DNA of 64,000 nt from Capsaspora owczarzaki ATCC 30864. Taxonomy: Eukaryota > Opisthokonta > Filasterea. The DNA lies in the NCBI RefSeq assembly GCF_000151315.2, contig NW_011887298.1, forward strand, positions 65,626-129,625, written 5' to 3'. Numbering within the stretch: the stretch's first letter is position 1; the number at the start of each line of letters is the position of its first letter. Below the pieces are notes generated by a model. It was given only the letters and a program-made list of their open reading frames with translations, was not told the origin of the DNA and did not search any database. Position numbers and translations under genes: made by a program. Shown here in pieces: positions 11,533 through 20,991 of this stretch.

Positions 11533-14075
11533 TCAACTTGAGTAGTCGAGAATGACAGTGTATAGCGAGTATACAAAACATCCAAACGTCACTACCATGA
11601 TGCCGATGGCGTATCCGTCGTGCGAAAAGTGCCAAGAATACGGTGTCTTTTCTGCTGCCGGGCCAAACTGAATTGCACAAGGATGTTGGAGTGAGAACGC
11701 ACAAAGCAAAAGCCATTCGAGTTCTCCAAAGGCGATCGCAAAAACAGCAGCATCTTCTTACTCTTCGGATGCACACACGCTTGGAGAAGTATTGCAACAG
11801 ACATGGCGCAAAGAAGGCCAAAACAAACCCGAACAGGCCTTCAAACTCGAGCACTAGGAGGAGGACGAAAACCAGTTAGCGCACAATGCCACAGCCCCCC
11901 CCCCCAAAAAAAAAAAAGCCGAAACAGAAACGCAACAGCTACAACAAACATCCTCACCTTTGCTCACGTCTCGGACCAACGCGGCACCGCCAATGGCCAG
12001 CAGCGCGAGACTAATGCGCAAAACATAGTTGAGCTTCTTGCGGGAAATCTTTTGCAGGAGGGATGCTGGTGCAGCGTTCGCCAGGGACTCGGCGAGGGAA
12101 ATCGCATACAGCGGGAAGGCGGCACTGACGGTGATGGTCGGGAAGAGCACAATGAGGTAGGAGACGACCTGCGCCCACACTGGGGTCGACTCACCAGTCG
12201 AGGCTTCGCCAGAGTAGGTCTTCCAGTTTAGGGTCACAACGCTTTGCACACTGTCGGAAAAGTACATGGCGCAGAGTGCCGACAGGAGAGCGTAAAACAG
12301 GAAGGTGGAGCTCAACGCGGCGCCAAAGATGCGGCGCGTCTTCATCTTATCGCGGACGAGCACAACAAAGCCAGGCGCACCTGGGTGAGCGACCTGCGCG
12401 ACAATGGCCGTCGTGAAAATCTTGCCAAATCCGCTAATCTCAAACAATCGAGACGTGTCAAAGTACGGGGCCGAAGTGCTGACGTTGGGCAGGGCGGTCG
12501 AGTAGGGCGCGTGGTCCACAGCGACGAGCACCGTAATGATCATGACAATCATGCAAAAGAAAGCGAACAGAGTCAGAGACATTTGCAGCTTGCGCTGGGC
12601 CGTGAGGTCGAGACACACAATCGGAATCATGATGGTGGCATAGAGGGCAAGGAAAAAGTAGTATGCGTGGACGCAGTACGCGTCGGCGCCCGAGGACGTG
12701 ACCGTCTGGCAGACAGTGCCGATATCAGGCTGGACGGAATGGTAGCCCGAAAGGAACGTGAGCGGAATGACCACCGAAAGCGCCGAGGCAAAGATGGAGC
12801 TGTACAGCCACATTGCGCCGCAGTTGTACAAAAAGATGGAGAGCTCGTAAAAGCGCCGGACGGGGTGGATGAAGCCGTTTGCATCGGCAAAGCGAGCCCA
12901 CCACGAGCTCGGCTCGACGTAGATGGCCAAGAACAGCCCACACAGCTCGCTGACCTCAAACTTGCGACCAGAGTAGCCGATCGTCATGCGCTCTTGCACC
13001 ATGGCGAGCTCTTCTGCCGCCTGCGCGGACGACACTGCGGAATTGGACGCGGCGAGTCTGGCAGAGTAGGATGAGCTGAACGTGCCGTGCGACGACAGGC
13101 GGTTAGTTGCCGACGACGCGGCAGGCCTGACGAGCGCAGCGTGCTCGCTGTCATTGCGATCGTTGATTGCCATTGGCTCGGCAAACCCATCGAGGGTGTC
13201 CGCGAACGCCTCCGCGCGTGCACATGCCTCGATCAGAAAGCACAGCGTGACAAAGCACAGGAAGCTGGCAATGAACAGCAGGATGATGCTCAGCACCACG
13301 CCACCGTTGTAGAATGCGAACGGCAACCCGAGAATGCCTGTTTTTTTTGTTCCAAAACACAAAACAACCCGAATGAAGTTGATTGTGAGTTTCAGGATAG
13401 TTTCAGACCTGTGGTGTGGTTGGTTGGCTTGATGCGCATTTGTGGCATGGAAGGGCATTCGCCCCTCGCAGCGACGTCCCGGTATCAAGGGTGCCGGTTT
13501 GGAGTCGTGGTTGGCTTCCGACGGGCAGTGATATTGAAACCTGGCTTGATCGAATGGACGAAAGGGGGGGGGGGTCGAGCGACGTATGGTGGGTGGAGTG
13601 TGTAGTAGAGGTGAGGAGCTGCTTACCTGCGCCAATGATCATGTTGACGGTGAATGCGTAGGCGACCATTGGACTGTAGCCTGCGAGCCAAAGTGATGAT
13701 ACATCGCCAGTGAGTGAAAGAGCGAGGACGGAGGGTGGGTTTTCGCACTGTGGACTGTGGTGGAAGACAGAGCGCCCCAATGCAATGCAAATTCAAACAG
13801 GACGCGCATGTATGCAAGTCCAGCTCAATCCATCCACCGCCGTCAACATGAATCATCATCAATCGTGCTATCGTGAGGCGAATGACAAGGAAGGAAGAGG
13901 CCAGAATGAAGAAGACGGAAGACGGAAGACGGAAGACGGAAGACGGAAGACGCTGGGCTCAAATGCAACAACAGTGGGAAAAGTACAAACCGTTGGCTCG
14001 TGCGCCAGACTTGGAAAGACCCTCGTGGCCGCCGTTGACACCGCCGTCAAGCAGCGATCGTTGCTCGTCGCTCAT
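11533..14075 (-). CDS. Amino-acid transporter of the SLC38/AVT (AAAP) family
   Basis: Five exons (14075-13991, 13680-13627, 13337-11958, 11853-11762, 11667-11533) close in phase to 581 residues. The N-terminus (MSDEQRSLLDGGVNGGHEG) is soluble and, as in this family, leads into the first helix SPMVAYAFTVNMIIGAGILG, whose N-x-I-G-x-G-I-L signature is the AAAP substrate-site helix. About eleven hydrophobic segments follow; the first two are separated from the rest by an Ala/Ser-rich hydrophilic loop of about 100 residues, longer than in typical SLC38 members. The C-terminal exon encodes a final helix (GIMVVTFGCFVYSLYTVIL). Such carriers move neutral or cationic amino acids across plasma or lysosomal/vacuolar membranes coupled to H+ or Na+. 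Substrate and membrane cannot be told from sequence. Only 158 bp separates it from the upstream CENP-P gene. Confidence 0.92.
13911..13952. repeat. Tandem 7-mer minisatellite (GAAGACG)
   Basis: Six copies of a seven-base unit stand in a row inside the first intron of the transporter gene. The intron lies between exons ending at 13991 and starting at 13680. Confidence 0.85.
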
Positions 14076-14233
14076 TCAAGTCTGAAGATGGAAGAAGGAA
14101 GAAAGAAGAAGAAAAACTCCAGCGGTGGTCAAACTGAAAGGAAGCCGACGAAGAGGAACAAAAGAGGACTGACTGCAACTCAGTTTTCAACACTTCCATT
14201 TGGCGTGTACATTGAAACAAGCACACATTCAGC

Positions 14234-16015
14234 TCATGCAGGACCACAGAGAACCTCAATTACTTGCTCAACGGCCGATTGAAGCCCTCGTGCTCGGATG
14301 AGCTGCTGGAATTCGTCGGGAAGGGCGTCGAGCGAGACCTTGTCGGCTTTGGTCACTGAAGGAGCCGTGGACCAACAGGCATCATCGTGAAGAGGTACAA
14401 ATGTTAGCAACTGCAGCCTGCGAGTGCCCGACGCTCAATTGGGCGCGAGAATCACAACCAACGCGCAAGCATTCTTACACTCATCGGTCTTGCGCGCCCG
14501 TAAATGAATTGTGCATCGTACGTGCCCACTCGGAAGCACAGTCATAATCCAAATCAACGAAACAGCAAACCTGCAGAGGTAAAACAGCAAACCGGTGAGC
14601 AGTGGCAGCGACGGGCAATTCCCTAAAATCATCAAACAACGCAACGCAACATTTTACTTGAATGCTGGAAACGGCTTGATATTCAATACTGGACCACATC
14701 GAACTCCATGTGGTAGGGTGATTTGTGCTGGATAGCGCTCGTACATTGCATAAAACAAGACCTGGCGCTGCGCATTCCACTCGGCGTACTGAACAAATCC
14801 GTGGAAGAACGCCTGCAGCGACCTTTCTTTTTCGACTCTGCGATTCGTAGGAGGGAAGGGCAGTGAGAAGAGAGCATGTCTAGAGCGCCGCGATACAATG
14901 TCCTAGCACAGCGCCAATGCACCAGCTCAAAAATCACATGAACAACGTACGAATCGAGAAAATCTCGCAACTCTATACGCGCCTCCTCCGGCACATCGAC
15001 CGCCAGGTCGCTAATCACCATGTCTGGCTCGAGAACTCGGAACGTCAAGTCAAAGCTAAGATCATGGCAAGTGCCTCGCAGAGAGTATGTTCGGCACCAC
15101 TCTGGAAAAGAGGAAACGCACAGATCAGTTTGAGCGTGCAACATTCACTCAACGTCTCAACAACACCAAAAAAGCGGCCCTACTATTTGGCTCTGTGTCT
15201 GGCTCGACGACACTCGATGCTTGCTGGAACGTGATTCCCGTGAACGTCGCGAGCGCCTTCAACTGGGCATGGATGCAATGAAAAACAAAAAAAAAGCAAA
15301 GGAACAACAACCATGTCAGTGTCGGGGGAATTTTACAAATACATCGCCCCCAAACGAGCTCAACAAGCTTCGGCACCGAGTGTTGTCGTTGACAAGCTCC
15401 ATCTTGACATGCATGAGCAATGCCCCGACAGAGTGAATCCTCGAGCATTCAATTTCAATTTTGGCGCCAAAACAAACCCCCTCGCAAACTGACCTGTCCC
15501 AGTCCAAGCACTGACGCAGAGCCAGCTTCGCCGCTTCCGTCGTGGCCAGTATCTCGCCGTTGTGCTGCTGCACTGATCTCGGCAGTGAGTTCACGCTGCA
15601 GCTGGTGGTTGCTCGAGCGGAGGAGCTGCTGCCTGAAACACAAAGTGAGCGGAAGCGTTTTCGTCCAACCCCTCACTCCAAGCCCCACGCACCCCACACC
15701 ACACCACACACACACACACAATGCTTTTGCATACATGACTGCTTCGATGTTGCTCTGGCGATCGCGCTCGGCAGCGTCGTCCTGGTCGAGCAGCACTCGC
15801 TCCATTCCGGCAATCTCGCGGCGCAGCTGGGCAATCTCTGCCTCGAGCGCCGCGCGTTCGTCGGCCGCCGCGTGCGACGGAGCAGCAGCGACTGCAGTGG
15901 TGCCTGCTCTGGCCAGCTGGCGGTCGCGCGCGGCCTCGCGCTCCATCGCTGTGGTGACGTGGTCGACCTGCACTGCCGCTGCATTGACGATCGCTGCTGC
16001 GTCTGATCTCGGCAT
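14234..16015 (-). CDS. CENPP: CENP-P homologue, constitutive centromere-associated network subunit
   Basis: CENP-P pairs with CENP-O in the inner kinetochore. My model has eight exons: 16015-15735, 15628-15494, 15439-15337, 15262-15184, 15101-14951, 14837-14658, 14570-14479 and 14355-14234 (380 residues). An N-terminal coiled coil (about 45-90) precedes two RWD-like modules. Family landmarks match human CENP-P as I recall it: LKALATFTGIT (human LSFLSTLTGIN), YSLRGTCHDLSFDLTFRVLE (human HRLSGNCHMVTFQLEFQILE), SLQAFFHGFVQYAEWNAQRQ and MYERYPAQI (human FRSLHFFVEWFEYRKR and LKEKYPDAV), FAVSLIWIMTV, and a C-terminal helix ending in a leucine-rich stretch. All phases close. The 15494-15635 exon is the weak point: a second frame is also open there and gives a good coil, so residues about 94-138 may be misassigned. 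The C-terminal two thirds are secure. Confidence 0.82.
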
Positions 16016-16820
16016 GAGTGATTGGTCTCAAAAATCAGCAGTGTAGAAGGGGCTAGGGGTTGATGAAGATCAAGTGATGCTAGGGGAGGAGTGGGGTTTT
16101 GCTTTTGCTGCTGATCCATTGTGGTGGATTTCAATGATCCTCCATTGCCAAAATGCATGACGCTTGAATGTCACTCTTCTTCTTGAATCCATTCATCCGC
16201 TCCATACAAATGCTTGCTTCGTCTGCGCTACGCCTCGTCCTCGCTCCCTCGCTCTGTCAGTTGCATTGCACACACTCCCCTCCATTTTTCACTCTTGCCC
16301 CCCCCCCCTGCTCCCTCCCTCCACTTCCAACCCCCTCCCAACCCCTGATCGCTCTGATCGCTCTGATCGCTCTTTGCTGTGTTGCTGTTGATTGATTGAT
16401 TGATGGATGAATTGATCGACGTGGCGTGTTTTTTTATTTTTATCTTTTTATTTATTTTTATTTCCAGCGTTTTTTTCCAATGGCAAAGACCAATACTCTG
16501 ATCATCATCATCACTGCGGTTTGCTTTGTGATGATCCCAATCCATGCGCACGAACGCGTCCTGTGTCTGTGCCTCAGCTCGCTCGCTCGTTTGAGACATT
16601 GACAAAGCGCGACCCTTTTGCTTCCAACTGTTTTTCCCTCATTGGTCGCCCGCACTCACTCTCACTCTCACTCTCACTACACTCACCTACCTCACTCAAC
16701 TCTTACTCAACTCTTACTACACTCACTCACTACGCTCACTTCACTACACTCTGCCCTCTGCACTCGGCACGTCAACTTGCACTCTGCTTCTGATACATGC
16801 GACGTGTCCTCACTCTCACG

Positions 16821-16862
<42 letters not shown>

Positions 16863-16874
16863 CTCACTCACTCG
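16016..16874. promoter_or_regulatory. Divergent intergenic region, CENP-P and PEP mutase, with simple repeats
   Basis: The region separates the start codons of two divergent genes. It contains three units of TGATCGCTC at 16346-16373, T-rich runs near 16428-16462, and CT-rich CTCACT arrays at about 16651-16745 and 16808-16874. The second array abuts the chosen PEP mutase start, so it is probably 5' UTR or core promoter. Open frames through the array are artefacts of the repeat. Confidence 0.55.
16651..16874 (+). repeat. Degenerate CTCACT hexamer array
   Basis: CTCACT units, often perfect over 30-50 bases, are broken by short unique stretches. The array ends exactly at the proposed ATG of the PEP mutase gene (16875). 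Confidence 0.85.
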
Positions 16875-18057
16875 ATGCTTACCTCTGTTCTTTTTCGTCG
16901 TCTTTTTGTGGGGTTAGGCAACGCTGTTGCAAACAACGCCATCCGCGCCGCGTCCACCTCGGCTTCAGCCTCCAAGCCAAAGGTAACTGTAAAAATCCAT
17001 CACCACCACTTTCCATTGCACATCCAGCCCAATGCAAATCAACAAAGGACTCACGACGTGATCATGTCACACCTTTTGGCAGAAAACCACCCAGCTCAAG
17101 CAGATGCTCACCTCCAACAACCTCGAGTTCCTTATGGAGGCCCACAACGGCCTCAGTGCCAAGATTGTCGAGGAAGCAGGTATGTACAACAAAACGTCAT
17201 TGGATCCCGCTGATGATGCACTACTTCCAACTCACTCCAATTCTCATTCCCCAAAAAACCCAACCATCAACAAACGAATAGGCTTCAAGGGCATCTGGGG
17301 CTCGGGCCTCTCCATCTCGGCATCGCTGGGCGTTCGCGACTCGAACGAGGCGTCGTACACTCAGGTCTTGGAGGTGCTCGAGTACATGTCGGACGCAACC
17401 ACCATCCCGATTCTGCTCGACGGTGACACTGGCTACGGCAACTTTAACAACGCCCGCCGCCTCGTCACCAAGCTCGAGCAGCGTGGCGTCGCTGGCGTCT
17501 GCATGGAGGACAAGACCTTCCCCAAGACCAACTCGCTCCTCGACGGCCGTGCCCAGCCCCTGGCCGACATTGAAGAGTTCTCGGGCAAGATCCGCGCCTG
17601 CAAGGACACCCAGAAGGACGCCGACTTTTGCGTCGTCGCCCGCGTCGAGGCTTTCATTGCCGGCTGGCCGCTTGAGGAGGCGCTGCGTCGCGCCGAGGCC
17701 TACCACAAGGCCGGCGCCGACGCCGTGCTCATCCACAGCAAAAAGAAGGACCCCTCCGACATTGAGGCCTTCATGAAGGCCTGGAACAACCGCGCTCCCG
17801 TCGTCATTGTGCCCACCAACTACTACACCACCCCGACCGACCGATTCCGCGAGCTCGGCATCTCGACCATCATCTGGGCCAACCACAACATGCGCACCGC
17901 CATCTCGTCCATGCAGGCCACCACCAAGCAGATCTTCCAGGACCAGTCCCTCAAGAACGTCGAGACCAAGATTGCCACCGTCAAGGAGGTCTTCAGGCTG
18001 CAGAACGACCAGGAGCTGACCAAGGCCGAGGACAAGTACCTGCCAAAGGAGAAGTAA
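16875..18057 (+). CDS. Phosphoenolpyruvate phosphomutase (PEP mutase)
   Basis: This enzyme rearranges phosphoenolpyruvate to phosphonopyruvate, forming the C-P bond that starts phosphonate synthesis. Exons 16875-16982, 17083-17179 and 17282-18057 close in phase to 326 residues. The body matches the mollusc enzyme closely as I remember it: [40 protein letters not shown], the Mg-binding [12 protein letters not shown], the gating loop [32 protein letters not shown], and the ending [10 protein letters not shown]. The DKxFPKTNS loop separates true PEP mutases from isocitrate or methylisocitrate lyases, which carry KKCGH there. The first exon encodes a basic, Ser/Ala-rich leader ([18 protein letters not shown]...) that resembles a mitochondrial presequence. 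The next pathway enzyme, phosphonopyruvate decarboxylase, is not in this window. Confidence 0.93.
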
Positions 18058-18325
18058 AAAAAAGCAAAAGCTGAAAATTGAAGTACAAAAGGGGTTGATG
18101 ACCGATTTTTGTGTTGTTTTTGGTAACAAAAAAAAAATGCTTGAACGTGCTTCATTCTCCCGTGCTTTTTGTTTGTTTGATTGTTTGTAGTACTAGTAGT
18201 AGTTTGTAGTTGTAGTAGTCGCAGTAGTAGTTCAACAACCAAAAACAAACACTCCCTCTTTGCAAAGAAATGCGTCGAGCTTGTTTATGCTATATTTACA
18301 TGTTATCATTTTTTTTTTCGTTTCG

Positions 18326-20779
18326 TTACAGGTGGCTCCGAAGGTGCTGTTCATTGGGCAGCGGGGCTGAATGATCGGCCATGGCCCACACTTTCTCGAG
18401 CAGAGGATTGCGCGGATAGGCGTCGGTGAGCCGAGCGTTGATGGCCATCCATTCTGTGATTGGAATGGACGAACTGCTCGCGCCATACGTTCGATGGAAC
18501 AAGCCAGCCTCGGCAAATATGGGCTCAAGCAACGCGCACGGAATCGTAAAGTTAATACGAGGCAGAGTTAGCCCGTCGTCGAGCTTGCCCAGACTTGCTG
18601 CCAGTCCAAGCATTCTGCCAGTGACACCATCAAACAGGGCGCCGCCGCTCCCGCCTTTATGCAACGGAGCCGACGATTGAATGAGAGCAGGGACAACGTT
18701 GGACGGAGTAGCAGGCTCTGTCTCGTCCGTCGGCGTTGATGAGGTGGTGGCAGCAAAGGCTGGCAGCTTGACCACGTTCGATAACATGCCAATGGTAGCC
18801 GAAGGAGCAAGCTCTGCTCGAGGTCCGAGAAGAGAATGTCCAAGTACAAGCACGGTAGCTCCTACAGAAGGAGATGTGTCAGTGGATTCAAGCTGGATCG
18901 GACACACGTGCGGCGGCAAGGAGCGCCGACGAGAAGGGCTCCATTGGATGGCCAGGAGCGCAACATCTGGATGGTGATTGCACACAAACACCGGGAATGC
19001 TGGGTACCATTCAAACAAGGATGTCTGGTTTCTTGGCAGGCTCACTCGCACGCGCAACTCTACATTTCGCATCAGCTTTGGCAGCGGCTTTGAGGTAGCG
19101 CGACCTGGCCATTGGTGAAAGGTTGAGTCAGGCTCGCGACTTTTGGTCAGGTATGGCTGGACTGCATGCGCGTTCGTGAGAACGAGACCACTGGATGATA
19201 GCACAACGCCAGTAGCCCACATTGAGCCAACGTGAATCAAGACGATGGATTTTTCTCGCTGTTCGACCAGCTCTGGGAGGAGTGGAGGCAAACAGAGATT
19301 CCATTGTTGCTCGGGTCGAGCACCGGCAGAGGCAGAGGCAGTGACAGCAGCAGCGGCCCAACAGCGAGAAATCCGGCCAAACCAGCCCACCGACGGAGAA
19401 GCCGTCTGCGGCGCTTTTCGTGGCGCCTCGGCCACCAGACATTGGGAGGTAGATTGCGCTGTAGCAGAGCCTCCGAGTCGTTGATGACCGCTTGCCTCGA
19501 GTAAATGCCAGCACCGCATCACGCTGGGCAGCGGCAAAATCAAATTCAAGTCCCCCAGCAGTCCTGCGGCATCCTGAGCGAGGGATCCAGCGACCAACCC
19601 CAGCAGATGGCCGCTCGCAGCACGCACAGCCATGGCGCCTTCCATGCCTTCCAGGCAGCGTGCATCAGTGACATACAAGGCCGGAGGAGGAGAAGCAGCG
19701 GTAGCAGCAGCAGCAGTAGAGAAAGCCACATCTTTCGCGACTGCTTGCTCCGACCCAGCATGCACAACGTTGCTGATCACGCCGTTGCTCATACTGTTGA
19801 AAAATGCCGCAGGACTGAGGAATCCGTACGGCGCACCAATCAGCACAAGGGACTCGCCTTTCCGGCCTGGAGCATTCCGATATGCAGCTGATTCACGTAC
19901 CCAACGACTGAGTGGTGGAAGCAAAGAAGGCTGCTGCTGCTGCATGCTTGTTGCGACGATGCTGGGATCTCGCGCTACTCGAACAAACAAAATCGAAATG
20001 GCTAAATGCTGGAGCTCGTGGCAGTTGCTATCGTGGTTCAAAACGTGCGTGTTTCCTGGGGCGTCTTGCTGCGATTGCGCACTGAGCGCCTGAGACGCCC
20101 CGCTCGAGCCTTTCACGAGCGGAGTCTTTGGACGCGCAAACGAACGCAGCAATCGCGATCCAGCGACCGAATCTAGGCAAATGCGCCCCAATGCCTCCAC
20201 TGCATCGGCCATATCTGCGTCCGTGGAGGCACGTGAGGCGGTTGTCTGAGTTTCTGAGGAAACCCGACCACAAGTGACAATTGCGATGGCCGTTGCTCTC
20301 AGCCACTGCACAGGCGGGACTGTCGCTTGGCTACCACCACCACCACCACCACCACCGGTGGCGCCTGGGCGTAGTTGTGCTTGAGCCTTGTCATGTAGCT
20401 TGACATCCATCACGAGCTCTGGAACGAGATGCACGACATCCGTCGGCTCAGACTGCTGGTTGGGCGGTGAGTTGTTGGACCAGTCCCACCGCGGAACCGT
20501 CAGACTACCGCTGTCATTGAGCCCGTCGTCGTCATCGTGTGCATTTCTTGCGATGCCGGCCGGTGCATTGGGACGGGCGGTGCGACGATGGCTCGATCTC
20601 GTTACGACCGGCCAGAGCAGCCCGCCAGACGTCGCCACCACAGCCTCGCCACCACGCCGCGGGTCGGTCAGCAGCACGCCAGACCCGCTGTGGAATGGGA
20701 TGACGGTCGATGTCGGCGTGCGCGGATCGGCAGTCACCGCGAGTCGCACGATCGCTCCGTGCGCTTGAGCCAACTCCAT
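18326..20779 (-). CDS. TYSND1: Peroxisomal processing protease, TYSND1-like (trypsin fold)
   Basis: One uninterrupted frame encodes 817 residues. The C-terminal half is a trypsin-type serine protease with the triad visible: His in GLVLTNAHAVQPYL, Asp in HHPDVALLAIQW, and Ser in HKGGSGGALFDGVTG. The protein ends in SHL, a variant peroxisomal targeting signal type 1. TYSND1 in animals and DEG15 in plants remove the N-terminal PTS2 leader and process some PTS1 proteins such as beta-oxidation enzymes, which fits a protease with this ending. The N-terminal half is a degenerate second protease-like module with scattered Ser/Thr/Ala-rich insertions, as in the family. It is convergent with PEP mutase (268 bp between stops) and is one of the few intronless genes here. 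Confidence 0.88.
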   Translation of the reverse strand: MELAQAHGAIVRLAVTADPRTPTSTVIPFHSGSGVLLTDPRRGGEAVVATSGGLLWPVVTRSSHRRTARPNAPAGIARNAHDDDDGLNDSGSLTVPRWDWSNNSPPNQQSEPTDVVHLVPELVMDVKLHDKAQAQLRPGATGGGGGGGGSQATVPPVQWLRATAIAIVTCGRVSSETQTTASRASTDADMADAVEALGRICLDSVAGSRLLRSFARPKTPLVKGSSGASQALSAQSQQDAPGNTHVLNHDSNCHELQHLAISILFVRVARDPSIVATSMQQQQPSLLPPLSRWVRESAAYRNAPGRKGESLVLIGAPYGFLSPAAFFNSMSNGVISNVVHAGSEQAVAKDVAFSTAAAATAASPPPALYVTDARCLEGMEGAMAVRAASGHLLGLVAGSLAQDAAGLLGDLNLILPLPSVMRCWHLLEASGHQRLGGSATAQSTSQCLVAEAPRKAPQTASPSVGWFGRISRCWAAAAVTASASAGARPEQQWNLCLPPLLPELVEQREKSIVLIHVGSMWATGVVLSSSGLVLTNAHAVQPYLTKSREPDSTFHQWPGRATSKPLPKLMRNVELRVRVSLPRNQTSLFEWYPAFPVFVCNHHPDVALLAIQWSPSRRRSLPPHVCPIQLESTDTSPSVGATVLVLGHSLLGPRAELAPSATIGMLSNVVKLPAFAATTSSTPTDETEPATPSNVVPALIQSSAPLHKGGSGGALFDGVTGRMLGLAASLGKLDDGLTLPRINFTIPCALLEPIFAEAGLFHRTYGASSSSIPITEWMAINARLTDAYPRNPLLEKVWAMADHSAPLPNEQHLRSHL

Positions 20780-20991
20780 TGTCTTGTCTGAATGGTCAGC
20801 AACGGCTCTCGTCTCGCAGAGTGGTCGGTCTACAAACTTAAATCGAATAGAATGACTGTGGGACTGGATCTATTGGTCAGGCTGAGCTGTCTCTATAGAA
20901 CCCGGTTTGTTGTACTTTGTTCAAATTGCTCAGAAAGTGCACCGCGCCGATGATTTATTGCTACGATTCTGCCTGGCATAATCTCATCTCC

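Noticed and set aside
12244-13074. 276-codon plus-strand frame opposite the amino-acid transporter
   Set aside because: Highly charged (Arg, Asp, His) antisense of transmembrane helices; no independent support.
16875-18057. Isocitrate or methylisocitrate lyase
   Set aside because: The KKCGH catalytic motif is missing and the PEP mutase gating loop is present.
17221-18129. 302-codon minus-strand frame opposite PEP mutase
   Set aside because: Gly/Leu/Val-rich antisense translation of a strongly conserved enzyme; typical of GC-rich coding DNA.
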